Positions 54,901 through 63,611 of a stretch of 64,000 bases of DNA are shown one piece after another (positions within the stretch are counted from its first letter, which is position 1; every line of letters starts with the position of its first letter). The notes beneath the pieces are model-generated. The model was given only the letters and a program-made list of their open reading frames with translations, was not told the DNA's origin and did not search any database. Source of the DNA: Anisakis pegreffii. Taxonomy: Eukaryota > Nematoda > Chromadorea > Rhabditida > Anisakidae. Where the stretch lies: positions 186,001 to 250,000 of the forward strand of contig JAPYMA010000415.1 of the NCBI GenBank assembly GCA_035041965.1, in the 5' to 3' direction. The translations under genes and the position numbers were made by a program.

Positions 54901-57900
54901 AACACATTCGATTTTGCGATTTTCAGTGGCTGTGTTCATTTATTTGCCTCAGAGAATAGAATCGTAAAAAGGTGAACTTGATTAGCACGGAACATATGTA
55001 TGTGTTTGATTGGGATGATTTGAAGAATGCAACTATTCCGATCACAGCACTGCATTCATCATACTACATTGATCAGGTGTGCACAACAACACATAGAAGT
55101 CAGTTTTTCAATTTGCTGATTATAAATCAGAAGTTCCTCTGTGAAGTTAACAATTTCAACAATACTCTTTCAGTTCTACAATTACTATAAATCACATTTC
55201 GAATAGATTCATTTAACTGTGAGTAGAGCTTTACGCTCACAATACGTTTAAATATGATCTATTCGGAGAGTTGATTGATGTTCGCGATTCCATGAATCTT
55301 CAGAAATTTATGTTGAATTTACACAAACTGGTTTGGACAACTGCATCAGCTGAACGTTTTTCGATCAGCGTATTGAATTAGCAAATTCTCAGAGAAAATT
55401 TTTCGCTATTTATTTAGCTCGTTCGATGTTTCGATAAGAACAGTTTAGCGAATGAACTCAACTGATCTCATATAATGCGATTGTTTCATTGATACTCCTT
55501 TAGGAGTGCTGAAATGAGTTGTTCTCAACAATCATTTCAACTTGTAACATTACGAATACTCATTATGAATTCTACTCGAAATTTATCAATCGTCTCAATG
55601 GTGTGTCGAAGACCGACACGAAATTGTTGCACACAATTCAAAGGCAAGCATTGTTTCCATATTCTAGAAGCTGAATGCTTTTATTGTTGTCCATAGTCAG
55701 AGTTTTGAATGCTCAAAAAGCGATCACCACATGCCAATCGTACACATACGCTACTATGATGGCTACTATGCAAACTAACACCTAAGTCAACATTTCTTCA
55801 CACCTCACTATTCGATCAGAGGTAAGAGCGTAAAATTCTTCACCTTAGTAAGTGTATTCGAATGCTTTAAAACAACTAAGCCAGAGCAATAGTATTCGCA
55901 CACGCTAAGCATTACTGCCAACAACTCGTAAGGCTCATGTCAGTTGAGGTGTTCATCAAAGACGCTAAATGATTTAGTGGGAAAACTCACAGGTCCAATG
56001 TTTGGCTCATAGTATCCTGGAAAATCACGTTCACACCATTCATCGTCGGCCGAAATCCATAAATAAAATCCAGATCGTTGCTCATCTGAAAAGAGAGAAT
56101 TTTATCTAATAACAATGATTTTATAGGCTTTTAAAGTCAATTAATCAGTAGTCCATTGAATGAATCTATGTATCGTCAAGTTTTAATTGAACGCGGCTAG
56201 CGTTTGCCTCTGATATCAGTGATAAGATTGCACCTTGGCTCTCGATCATCTGTTAATGTGAAGTTGTTTCGCTTTTTATGAAAGGTTCGAAAAAAAAGCA
56301 AACGCATCAGCAACAATAAACACAAACACCTCGATTACGCTAGCAGCATTGAGCAAAACAACTTTGATCTAATTGCTAATCAACCAATAAAAAATGCCTT
56401 TCACTGACAACATGCAATTTTGTATTTTTAAAAAACACACAAATGTATCACTGTGAGCACCCAACAATTGCTACAGATATCACAAATCGCCTCATCTACA
56501 ATATGTTTGCAAATTATTCGAGTCAGTCAATTCCCAAGAATTCATCGTGAATTCACACACAGTTTATCGGAGTCTTAATCATTTCTACCTCACTATCAAA
56601 ATGGATCGACAATTTGTCGTTTTCTTTCAATTTACCAAAGAGATAAGCAACATCCAGGAGATTTTAGATTTTAAATTTGAGTTTTTAAGTGATTGCTGTC
56701 CCACTAAGTGCTTCAGTCAAAAGTATGCGGAAATCAATTATCCCCGTGATAGATTCCCTTCAACATTGATTGCTGTGCTATAAGTTCTCGAAACTATCGA
56801 ATGAATAGAGCAATGTAATATTTTAGGCGTTGCAAGCGAAAGATGCTTCCTTCAAGATCAATAGCCGTTACCCGGTTCAGCATCCCAGTAAACTGTCAAT
56901 TCGAGAAACTTCAAATCGCCAATCACCGCAACAGTTTCCACCGTAATATTGGTCGGTGGCGGAGGATAACCTGAAATGCGTTGTTTGTCTGTGAGCAAAA
57001 AAATTTCCGGAAGAAACACTCATTTAATTGATGGAAGAAACCCTCATTTAATGAATGCAGTATTTGTTGTGAGCATTAAAATAATTGCACAGCTCAAAAC
57101 ACTTCTTTGAGAGAGAAACATGTTTTAAGCAGATGCTTTTTTCCGTTAAACTGAAACCTCACTTTTGGAGCAAACACTTTTTTACACATAAAATTCACTT
57201 TTGCATAGTCAATTTGGTTTGTCGAGAACCCTCTGAGAGCAGTTCATGCTATGCCGCAGCTATCAATCAATCAAATGTGCTAATAAATAATAATAATAAC
57301 ATTCTCCAAATATTAGTGAATCATTCAAGATTGCTCTCGACACTTCTTGCATTCTCGCTCTCAACACAAACATCTGTGGCTTTCCCTGATACTATTCCCT
57401 TTTCAGATGCCTTCCTGGATGCTTTTGTAGGAGGAGTAGCGATTGAGTTTATTGTTTGAAGAATTTCTAACGTTTTCTAACGCCATTCACTTTGAAGTTT
57501 GTCCTTTTAGAATGTGATCTGAACTGAGATCCACTCTCAAACAATTGCTTGCGTCAAAAATTAGAAAAAAGTGCCTTTTGACAGGTCAGTTCGAGTGCAC
57601 ATTAGTTACCGTACACAAAACCATCTCCCAAGCAAACATCTGTCAACTCATTCGGAACTGTACAGTTACTTATTATGTTGCTATCGAACTCATCTAACCG
57701 TTATAGAGTGAAACAAATTGCACACTTCATCATACCTACTTCGTTCATATTTACTGTTAGATAATTCATTTATTCAATTAAGTTCCTTTACAATTGAATT
57801 CTTTCAAACTTCCTCGAATACACGCTTATGTGTATATCACTTCTTTATTTCAAAAAATATGAATGTGTATTTACATCAATGTTTGCCAAGTTACAAATGC

Positions 57901-60264
57901 TTTCCGTTGGTTTGCGTTTTACAATCTCAGCCGCCGGATTCCGTTCGCTATCAAAACTGCAGTACATGTACACACTGATAGTGCGAGTTTAATTATCTGA
58001 CTTCTCCAAGCAGATTGAGAGCGATCGAATTTTTTTTGACAAAAGTTTTACAAATAAAGTTTAATAAGGCGAGCACACAGATTCCGTTTTCTGGCTACAT
58101 CTTCAGGTCATTGTATCGAAATTACATCAGAGTCTCACTTTTTAAACTTGAACTTTCAAAACTAGTTCCAATCACTCACAACTCTGCACTCTTTGAGTTG
58201 TTAATCGGCAAAAAACAAATGATCTTATCTCGACTGTTCGTTTGTCTATATACATGTCAATATCTACTTTATGCATAGTAGAGTCAGTGTCTAGCAGAGT
58301 TAAAATATGATTTGAAGTAGAGTGTAATGAATAACTTTTTATTGACCATGAGCAATAATGAATGATTTATGAGCGAATATCATCTATCACATGTGCGTTG
58401 AACAAGTTGCTGCACCGAAAAAAAATGGACGAAACAATGATTTATGCTAATTACTTTGATTGATGCACTAATGTATGTGTGTGAAATACACATAACTCAT
58501 AGCATGAAATAAACGTTTAAATGCGTGCTGTCATAAAGGTGATTGATTTAAGTCGGCGGAGTGCCGCCGCGCCGCACAAATTGAATCAGGAGTGAAACAG
58601 AGAGAAATAGATGAAATTTTGCAGAAAGAATAAAAATGTTGGTTGTGTACGGTCGATTGGTGCGATAAGTGTACTTTTGCGATGGATAGAATATTCATGA
58701 GAAGAAGGGGAAGGCGCTTGCTCATTCATTCCATTTGGAGCAAACAAAAAGTCGATTGGAATTGAGAAAATGGCTTTTTTTTGAAAGGATATCATCTTCA
58801 TTTTCATTAGAAATGCATTGTGATATGGCGCTAAACAATTGCCGTGTGGGCAATCCCAGCCAAAAAAAAATTAGAAAGAAGAGAATGGAAATGTTTGACG
58901 AGAAATCGCTATGAGGAAGTGCATGAAGAATTGTTGATGGATAGTTTGAACAAAAATTTTCGCACTTCAAAACAAAAAACATCTTTTCGCATTGTTTCAA
59001 CGTCCTTCGAATGAGGCGCTACTGGTGCTTGATTGAGAAACTTTCAAGGTTATTAGTAATATGTGCAATGCACCTTCAGGTGCGTTCAATAACAACAACA
59101 ACAACAACTGATGTCTTGAGTAATGAGCGCAGACACTGCTCAGAACAAGCGTACCATACAATGTCGTTGATTCGAAAGTACAAACTTTGTGAAGAATGCT
59201 TTATATCGCATTGAATGCATTATATTGTAATGTTTTTGAATGCATCTGATAGTGTTAGCCACCTCTACCTCGCCACTCTCATAATGCGTTTAAACAGTGT
59301 CGTTTCTTTGTGAAACCATTCAAATCTAAAGTTTTTAATTTTACGTTCATCTGAATCAGGCTCACATGCAAATGGAAGTGTGGCAATCGCGATGAAATCA
59401 TTCAAAAGAATTTGCGACTGAAAAAATGACACATTCTCAAAGCATAGTTTTCTGGCCAGGACAAAACCTGATCATGAGGTCTTTCCTGTCGTCGCAGCAT
59501 TAAAGTGGAGCAACTGTTCACATCATATATTCAGTGAGAGATCATCAAGGCAGCAAAAATCGCAGTGTTTCTTCAGAGTGGTATGGAAGGAACATAAGAT
59601 TGTATGAAAGAGTTTTAATAGAAAGTAAACGTCTGCGAATGGTCAACGCCGAATCAAAAACATTTTTTTTTGAGTTTTCAGCAACATTTTTGGGGTATAC
59701 GAAGGAAAATGCAACGTACGAACATATCATAAGTCTCTCGAAACTACCACAAAAAATATGATGATGATGATGATGAAATCGGCAGAAAATATCGCCATTT
59801 CCCAAAAAAAACGGACAGGAAAATGCGAAAAAAACCATAAAATTGATGAGTAAACAACGAGTTTGGTGAGATGAAATGAAAGTTTATATCAAAATGCTCA
59901 ATAGTGATTCAAGGCAAAAAGAGTTCAATATATTGAAATTCAAAAGGTTTCTCTCTGAATGTCAGTTAATTTTCATGTGGTTTATGTACAGTCACAGTGA
60001 AATCGATTCAATGCTGAACGTTATTGACTCACTTCGAGAGGTTGTTGACGAATCATCATAATCGTTGAACGATCGATGAAATCCATTAGCCGTGTGCAGT
60101 GATCGTGGATTTGCAATACACGATTTCAAACAAGATTCATAAGCTGAGTTCTCTTCGAGATGATCACACTCAGATGAACACTCCAGGTAAGGTTGCGGAG
60201 TGGCATCAATTAACTTTATCAGCATACATTCAAACAATGCAAACAGCAACAACCGAATACGCAT
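45877..60264 (-). CDS. Nematode receptor tyrosine kinase with FN3 ectodomain, 15 coding exons
   Basis: Predicted single-pass membrane receptor that would phosphorylate tyrosines on itself and on partners after ligand binding; the ligand is unknown. Exons (minus strand, 5' to 3'): 60264-60033, 56970-56872, 56085-55991, 53423-53243, 52892-52766, 52470-52380, 52098-51542, 51333-51221, 50970-50825, 50624-50499, 49500-49300, 49165-48959, 47036-46903, 46657-46515, 45992-45877. All have GT donors and AG acceptors with matching phases, giving about 855 aa. Protein order: signal peptide 1-21; C29-x3-C33-x11-C45-x3-C49; FN3-like domains about 80-200 and 204-320; Ser/Thr/Asn-rich stalk 320-408; transmembrane helix about 411-435; kinase about 491-800. 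The kinase keeps its key residues: glycine loop G497/G499/G502, K524, helix-C E541, HRDLAARN at 666-673, DFG at 686-688, R785. It lacks the usual APE (SIE at 709-711). Only the exon 4/5 junction is ambiguous. I cannot assign an orthologue, so no symbol is given. Further exons inside the 3-kb first intron are not excluded. Confidence 0.88.
46515..46657 (-). CDS. RTK exon 14: end of kinase domain
   Basis: Acceptor AGTTTCAG. The joined codon ATT gives SNDIYDVMMQCWAHNASDRP, the subdomain XI 'CW..ASDRPSF' motif that closes the kinase fold. The tail then has CPYVEFAPDNELPPQ, with a possible phosphotyrosine site. Donor CACAAG|GTACGT, phase 1. Confidence 0.9.
46903..47036 (-). CDS. RTK exon 13: kinase C-lobe
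   Basis: It continues DVW with AYGVVLWEICTLGGFPYPTV and SDKDILKYLQQGNRLEKP, the canonical helix-F and substrate-lobe region of RTKs. Acceptor TGTTTAG, phase 0; donor GACAT|GTAAGC, phase 2. An open frame of 122 codons on the opposite strand across this exon is a shadow. Confidence 0.9.
47037..48958 (-). other. RTK intron 12 (about 1.92 kb)
   Basis: It separates the activation-loop exon from the C-lobe exon. No exon-like segment, RNA gene or sizeable repeat seen; only short AT-rich open frames. Confidence 0.6.
48959..49165 (-). CDS. RTK exon 12: catalytic and activation loops
   Basis: It encodes the tyrosine-kinase signature IIHRDLAARNILV, then KISDFGLSRHGVYVKTSKGV and IPLRWLSIEA, ending KSDVW. 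Asp668 is the predicted catalytic base and Asp686 the metal ligand. The activation loop has a single tyrosine. The acceptor is an atypical ATTAAAG, chosen because the join gives VANGM-AHIESLGIIHRD with the standard nine-residue spacing. Donor TGG|GTAAGT. Confidence 0.92.
49300..49500 (-). CDS. RTK exon 11: kinase insert and helix E start
   Basis: Acceptor TGTTTCAG and donor GGAATG|GTGAGT, both good, phase 0. The first two thirds encode a Cys/Pro/Ser-rich segment (around PVCPPSLPPSLHSSF) with no kinase-core match, in the position of the split-kinase insert of PDGFR/FGFR/VEGFR-type receptors. The end, LDPTELQSFAIQVANGM, is the conserved helix before the catalytic loop. Confidence 0.85.
49501..50498 (-). 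other. RTK intron 10 (about 1.0 kb)
   Basis: It lies between the hinge exon and the kinase-insert exon. It carries a 71-codon plus-strand open frame at 50082-50297 (separate entry) and a 105-codon minus-strand frame at 49563-49880 that has no phase-compatible splice sites. Confidence 0.55.
50082..50297 (+). CDS. Unrecognised small ORF nested in RTK intron 10
   Basis: 71 codons from ATG to TAA, antisense to the host gene. The product would be hydrophilic, rich in Asn/Glu/Lys, with a more ordered end (ITVRQLQKMLISVHYPLT). No signal peptide, membrane segment or known motif. Its composition is less low-complexity than most chance frames here, but there is no independent support. It may well be chance. 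Confidence 0.15.
   Translation: MNEKLGKENNFGDKSYESDCNSEEKNENPIKTNGNPVRPLRANHTQKITVRQLQKMLISVHYPLTPPNYSK
50499..50624 (-). CDS. RTK exon 10: kinase hinge region
   Basis: It encodes VGRHPNIVAMYGCCTEPNHQ, then CMVMEYVPFGDLKHYLQNLR. This is the HPNIV motif, the gatekeeper strand and the hinge ('MEYVPFGDL') typical of RTKs. Acceptor TTTTGAG and donor AAACAG|GTAATC, phase 0 on both sides. Confidence 0.88.
50825..50970 (-). CDS. RTK exon 9: kinase N-lobe
   Basis: It completes the loop as VIGQ-GAFGTV, then has the catalytic-lysine strand TVAVKQLK and the helix-C glutamate in EFIAEMNIMKQ. The acceptor ATTAAAG|GT lacks a pyrimidine tract but is the only one that restores G-x-G-x-F-G in frame with exon 8. 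Reading further upstream would keep a frame open but would lose the first glycine. Donor AAACAG|GTTTAA, phase 0. Confidence 0.82.
51221..51333 (-). CDS. RTK exon 8: juxtamembrane segment and start of glycine loop
   Basis: Acceptor AATTCAG, phase 2. It encodes YRRPTGPSVYIDYEIPSSRI and then QVGGVIGQ. The juxtamembrane tyrosines in the SVYIDYEIP segment are candidate phosphorylation or docking sites by analogy with other RTKs. The exon ends inside the nucleotide-binding loop at CAAG|GTCAGC, phase 1. Confidence 0.8.
51542..52098 (-). CDS. RTK exon 7: FN3 end, stalk and transmembrane helix
   Basis: Largest exon, 185 codons plus two bases. It begins with the FN3 closing strands (LKENEEYRVTIFVLND). 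A stalk of about 90 residues rich in Ser, Thr, Asn and acidic residues follows, with several N-x-S/T sequons, then the helix LLIVLVGSATLSALLMTCCV continuing IALAV and a basic stop-transfer RNCYKR. This orients the protein with its N-terminus outside. Acceptor TTTCAG, donor CCAG|GTGAAC, phase 2. Confidence 0.85.
52380..52470 (-). CDS. RTK exon 6: second FN3-like domain, middle
   Basis: It encodes FHHNQIRFKDSDAFKYRIVE and the MPPHVVNARK strand. The start at TTTTAAG|A is set by phase: exon 5 ends in phase 2 and this acceptor leaves exactly one base. The more attractive TCAG acceptor 16 bases downstream would break the frame. Donor AAG|GTTCGT, phase 0. Confidence 0.72.
52766..52892 (-). CDS. RTK exon 5: start of second FN3-like domain
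   Basis: It encodes PNARNVVAIPFLDKDIMRV and MLNWTYPVVDGHTHQFRF, with the FN3 tryptophan inside an NWT glycosylation sequon. The donor GAAAG|GTGAGT is strong, phase 2. The acceptor is either ACAAAG at 52893, which phase-matches exon 4, or TCAG seven bases upstream, which would need a phase-0 donor that I do not see. Confidence 0.7.
53243..53423 (-). CDS. RTK exon 4: end of first FN3-like domain
   Basis: Acceptor TTTTCAG|GAG, phase 0. It encodes LEIQHDCTYNIVMHSRPYPY and then SPTFTYTVPNCVDGYCSCR, a cysteine-rich domain end. Two phase-1 donors are possible: AGAA|GTTGGT at 53243, which keeps CSCR, and TACT|GTAGTT at 53255, which removes four residues. Both restore the frame with exon 5 starting at 52892. 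I favour 53243 because it keeps the Cys cluster, but this is a guess. Confidence 0.65.
54525..54560. repeat. Intronic direct repeat, copy 1
   Basis: AGCTAATGAACTCA followed directly by a 22-base block ending ATATGCATTT. Copy 2 is 260 bp away at 54785-54829. Confidence 0.8.
54785..54829. repeat. Intronic direct repeat, copy 2
   Basis: The first 14 bases are identical to copy 1, then comes a 9-base insertion, then a 22-base block with one mismatch to copy 1. Confidence 0.8.
54879..54895. repeat. TTTACGCTCAYAATACG motif, copy 1
   Basis: Seventeen bases, matched at 16 positions by the copy at 55230-55246. A 12-base core TACGCTCATAAT also occurs at 54335-54346. Confidence 0.75.
55230..55246. repeat. 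TTTACGCTCAYAATACG motif, copy 2
   Basis: Second copy of the motif at 54879, in the same orientation, within the same RTK intron. Confidence 0.75.
55991..56085 (-). CDS. RTK exon 3: first FN3-like domain, middle
   Basis: Acceptor TTTTCAG and donor CCT|GTGAGT. It encodes QRSGFYLWISADDEWCERDF and the following tyrosine-rich turn ending NIGP. It is open in only one frame, and phases fit both neighbours (1 in, 0 out). The intron downstream is about 2.6 kb. Confidence 0.78.
56872..56970 (-). CDS. RTK exon 2: start of first FN3-like domain
   Basis: Acceptor TTTCAG and donor CCGG|GTAACG, phase 1 on both sides. It encodes a PPPPTNITVE strand, with NIT a possible N-glycosylation site, and the conserved FN3 tryptophan in LTVYWDAEP. 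The joined codon with exon 3 is GAT (Asp). Confidence 0.8.
57009..57056. repeat. 24-bp tandem duplication in RTK intron 1
   Basis: Two adjacent units starting GGAAGAAAC and containing CTCATTTAAT; they differ at one internal base and near the end. Confidence 0.85.
58554..58569. repeat. GC-rich hairpin in RTK intron 1
   Basis: CGGCGG, loop AGTG, CCGCCG: a perfect 6-bp all-GC stem, followed by more GC-rich bases. It stands out sharply from the AT-rich surroundings. Confidence 0.85.
59758..59776. repeat. (ATG)6 microsatellite
   Basis: Six perfect ATG units within RTK intron 1. Confidence 0.9.
60033..60264 (-). CDS. RTK exon 1: signal peptide and Cys motif
   Basis: Starts at the ATG of MRIRLLLFALFECML, a charged then hydrophobic leader typical of a signal peptide, probably cleaved after the A of LIDA. 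It is followed by four cysteines spaced C-x3-C-x11-C-x3-C, a helical-hairpin-like pattern. The exon ends CGA A|GTGAGT, phase 1. The junction codon with exon 2 becomes AGT (Ser). GTG codons further upstream keep the frame open but give no better leader, so this ATG is preferred. Confidence 0.75.
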
Positions 60265-60295
60265 TTCTTCAGTCCATTCGCTCACAGATACTCTT
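60265..60295 (-). promoter_or_regulatory. Candidate RTK 5' UTR with trans-splice acceptor
   Basis: On the minus strand an acceptor-like CTGATTCAG ends at 60296, leaving a 31-base leader before the start codon. Short leaders behind an unpaired acceptor are typical of SL-trans-spliced nematode mRNAs. No promoter element is recognisable. Inferred from position only. Confidence 0.35.
60269..60277 (-). promoter_or_regulatory. Two-codon upstream ORF before RTK start
   Basis: ATG GAC TGA lies in the leader and ends four bases before the main ATG. If the leader is as predicted, ribosomes would meet this mini-ORF first, which could lower or condition translation of the receptor. The sequence is plain; the regulatory role is inference. 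Confidence 0.4.
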
Positions 60296-62175
60296 CTGAA
60301 TCAGATGTCCGCGTGCGCTTATTGACCCTTTTGACTCACAAACCAACGACAGACCATTATCCATCAAAAAATACCGGATCAACAATCAATTCGATAGTCA
60401 ATGCCCGCAAATAAAACGAATATCAAATATCGAATCTGAGCAATGCTTCTATTCAAGCAACACAACAATAGCAGTGATTTGTTGACTTTTGGCAGAAACA
60501 CAGATGAATCGATGAATTGATAAGAAATCAGTATGCAGTAAGTTGCTTAACTCAGTAAGTAGGTTAGAACAGTTGTTAGGTGATGTTGATTGAGATGATG
60601 TGCTGTTGTGTTAAGCAAAGTGAAGTGAGCATTAAAAACATAGGCAGTCAACACTGACAATCGAGAATTATTATCACTCTTCTCGAAACGATCAGACGGT
60701 TGGTTGGTTGGTTGGTTGGATGTATGGATGGATGGATATTCAGAGAGATGTGCGGAAAAACGGATGAATAAAATGAGCAGACGAATCTCTATATAAACAG
60801 ATACATAGATATCAGCTATTGCCGATGATCATATCAGCTCAATTGAAATAAATTGGAAATTTCTCCTCTTAGACGATTACTGAGGAGAACACCGCAACTG
60901 ACTGACTAACTGAGTCACTGAACGAAGAACGCTTTCAACAATGCACCAACAACATCCCTCTCATTCTCTAATAGTTCCGTTCCAATGGATAAAACTCTTT
61001 AAAAACGCTTAAAAACATTTTCATTAGCATTGTATAATCCTAATCATTATTGCCCTCCAAATCATCATCATTAGCTCTCAGCTATATGCTTGCTCATTAA
61101 ATAAAATTTATGATTTGTTCGAGCAGATCATTTCCAACACCACATCATTCTCCTCTGAAATGTGTGAATATCGACGAAAAAATTTCAATGCAACACTATT
61201 TTATTGTTTTCAGTGCAGAATATCAACTTCGAGCACTTCTTCGAATCGCTAACGACTTTTGAAAATCATTGTCAGAACAGTCAATAAAATGCGAACTATT
61301 CCACCTGCAAGTGCTCACAATAAACTTGATTGTGAGCAAATCGCACACAAGCAACTGAAAAGCGCATTCGGATCAAAAACAAGTGTCGTTTATGAAAATT
61401 TCGATTTTGGTTCTTATCATATCGCTCCATCAGCAATCTTTCTCGGCTGCTTCGCTGGAAAATTTTTTTCACTACCTGAAAGAATGGATTGCGATTGTGC
61501 CGACTACCAATTCAGATCTCTATTACGATTAGATCATAGCAAATTTTGTTGCCACCAAAACAACTGAACTCATCACAGTCAAACGCAATCGCAATGAATA
61601 CGGATGACAATCGAGTTTTTAGTTTGAATGCTTAGTTTAAATTGCGTCAGAAAATGCGAAAAAAAAACTGCGAAACGTGGAAAATATGACTGAAATGTGC
61701 AGTGAATGAGTCAAACACTGGCAACGAGAGCATATGGGTATGGAGGCGAAAATAGGCAGCAGATATTAGCGATGTTTATGCGCAAAAAAAGCACTCACTG
61801 AACAGAGTCTCAAGGTCGACCACCTGTGTTTCACAGCCCATAATTCCTGACAATACTACAGAAAGTGTTGAATCTGTTGAAAATGCTTACAAGCAGAATA
61901 ATCTTACGTTGACGATACGTCCCAATGATGAAATGTGCGCAAATCAGTGCTGTACAAAAGTCGGTATTCAAAAGTCGGTGAACCGCTCAATTACATTGCA
62001 AAAAAATACAACCACGGAAATGGGGCAATAAAATGATAATCAGTTAAATGGTATGCAACATTTCAATAAACACAGTTGCATTTTAGTATCTACGATGAAA
62101 CCAAAATTATAATTCGGTGCTTGATAAGCATTCTAAGTTGTTTACTTGCAGCTGTTAAGCAACTGATAACAACAA
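60296..62175. other. Region upstream of the RTK
   Basis: Probable promoter side of the RTK. It holds the TTGG/TGGA repeat at 60699-60737. A 102-codon plus-strand frame (61259-61567) has no recognisable content. No TATA or initiator element can be singled out in such AT-rich DNA. Confidence 0.45.
60699..60737. repeat. (TTGG)n then (TGGA)n compound microsatellite
   Basis: About five TTGG units run into TGGATGTA and then three TGGA units, roughly 440 bp upstream of the RTK start codon. Confidence 0.85.
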
Positions 62176-62655
62176 TTAACAATGCTGCACTTTTGTGAGC
62201 AATACAAAGTAGCCAATACTAATAGCACCTGAAGGAGTCATAACGTATTGATCGTATCGTCGTCCATTTGAAAGAGAGAGACAGTGCTTTGAGGAATATG
62301 GTTCGGAATGACTACGACACGTTCTGGAGGGTAGAACTTCAAGCATCGATGTCAGCACTGAAAAACAGGCGGTACACTCTAATATTTTACATTTTTCCTG
62401 GATGAACAAGTGAACAACACTAAAACGAGTCGAATTTGCGAAAGCATTCAATTGCGCTCTACTCTGTGGCAATAAAGAATTCCTGGCCAATGATTTTCGC
62501 AATTGTTTTCCAGGAGAAAAATTCTCGAGGTGAATAAAACCGTCAATTGCACCAAAGTGCTTGAACTGAACGAAACAGATCGCCTCAATAAGGTCCGCCA
62601 TGAGGTTCGACAATTCAGCACTGATTATGATCGATAGAATGATCAAGTGCGCCAT
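62176..62655 (-). CDS. Unrecognised 159-aa ORF
   Basis: Longest open frame in the window: ATG at 62655, stop at 62176. The start is hydrophobic (LIILSIIISAELSNLMADLI). The rest is Ser- and Cys-containing with no motif that I recognise. A second minus-strand frame (62615-62923) overlaps its start in another frame, and a third lies above that to about 63.1 kb. This could be a multi-exon gene, a frameshifted relic, or chance in a less AT-rich patch. Plus-strand frames in the same patch also look protein-like but are broken by stops, so even the coding strand is unsure. Confidence 0.22.
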   Translation of the reverse strand: MAHLIILSIIISAELSNLMADLIEAICFVQFKHFGAIDGFIHLENFSPGKQLRKSLARNSLLPQSRAQLNAFANSTRFSVVHLFIQEKCKILECTACFSVLTSMLEVLPSRTCRSHSEPYSSKHCLSLSNGRRYDQYVMTPSGAISIGYFVLLTKVQHC

Positions 62656-62919
62656 GAGCGATTGGCGGCACAGTTGAATGGCGCTCAGTCATACGGAATC
62701 CATTCGGAAATCTGGCACTATCTCTGGAATCAACTATGACTCCTCGGGAACATACAAGAACTACTTCGCTAGATGCGTCTCTTTGATCTGATAATACCGA
62801 AAAATCGTGGGTGTTAAGCGAAACTGTGGGGATTGAATTATGAATAAGGTCGTTTGGTTTCAGAAATGTCACGTAAAATCGTAAGACAATTTTTTTATCG
62901 GGCTGAGCATGATTGCATT

Positions 62920-63031
62920 TCATGGTGTGATTTTGCTATGATAATTAAAATGTTGGATGGCAGTCTTGTGTAACATAAACTTCGGATTAGCCAGGACAGC
63001 AAGTTTGGAACTGTAAGGTTTGGAGGCACCA
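62920..63031 (-). CDS. Candidate terminal exon of the same right-edge gene
   Basis: Strong acceptor TTGTTTTCAG|T. The single leading base completes the GG left by the exon at 63612-63732 as GGT (Gly). It then reads ASKPYSSKLAVLANPKFMLH to a TGA. Together the two exons would give about 77 C-terminal residues of an unknown protein transcribed toward the RTK. No polyadenylation signal identified. The phase match is suggestive, not proof. Confidence 0.28.
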
Positions 63032-63611
63032 CTGAAAACAACTGAAATGTTCTATCGACATCATTTAGTTTGCAATCAAGTATTTCCAGTGGACCATATT
63101 GATAACTTAGGAGGACCTCATTGAGCTAGCTGGACACCACTTGAGAGACACTCGTCACTGCTTACGGATGTAGCCATCAATATTGTCTCGAGTATATGCT
63201 GAAACTTCGTCAAATAATGAGGAAAATGTACGACTTTTGATTGAAAGACCGAAGATTCGGTACCTGTCTGTGACACACGTATCATTGCTTGATGAAGAAT
63301 CAAACAAAAAAGTAGACGTTACTGAACTATGTTCAAGTATACTGCTATTGACTACGTTTCATAAATTTTCTTGTCCCTTATCTATCATTCTTTATTTTTG
63401 AGCATTTTCTTAATGGGACGTTCTGAAACATAAGGGGAAATAAGATACTCAATTTAGAGGAATTGTGGCAAATTTCGTTACTTGTCTAATCATTAATTAC
63501 TGATGCAATTGCGTCACTTAGGATGTTTAAAGCTATCTTCCAAAAAACTCATCATAATATATGAATTCATCATTCATACATAATGAGTTAGCACTCGTAT
63601 CAGATGATCAC

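Larger units (their letters stand above)
53424..55990 (-). other. RTK intron 3 (about 2.57 kb)
   Basis: AT-rich and without recognisable exons. Its centre (54.3-55.3 kb) contains several diverged copies of short direct repeats, listed separately. Confidence 0.6.
56971..60032 (-). other. RTK intron 1 (about 3.06 kb)
   Basis: Non-coding as far as I can tell. It holds a 24-bp tandem duplication at 57009-57056, a GC-rich hairpin at 58554-58569, (AAC)n near 59093 and (ATG)n at 59758-59776. Several open frames of 60-124 codons on both strands are low in complexity and have no recognisable motif. First introns of this size are a usual place for regulatory elements. Confidence 0.6.

Noticed and set aside
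62957..63016. Plus-strand NINFGLAR, resembling a kinase DFGLAR motif
   Set aside because: The frame is only 19 codons, lacks the aspartate, and no other kinase motif lies near it on that strand.
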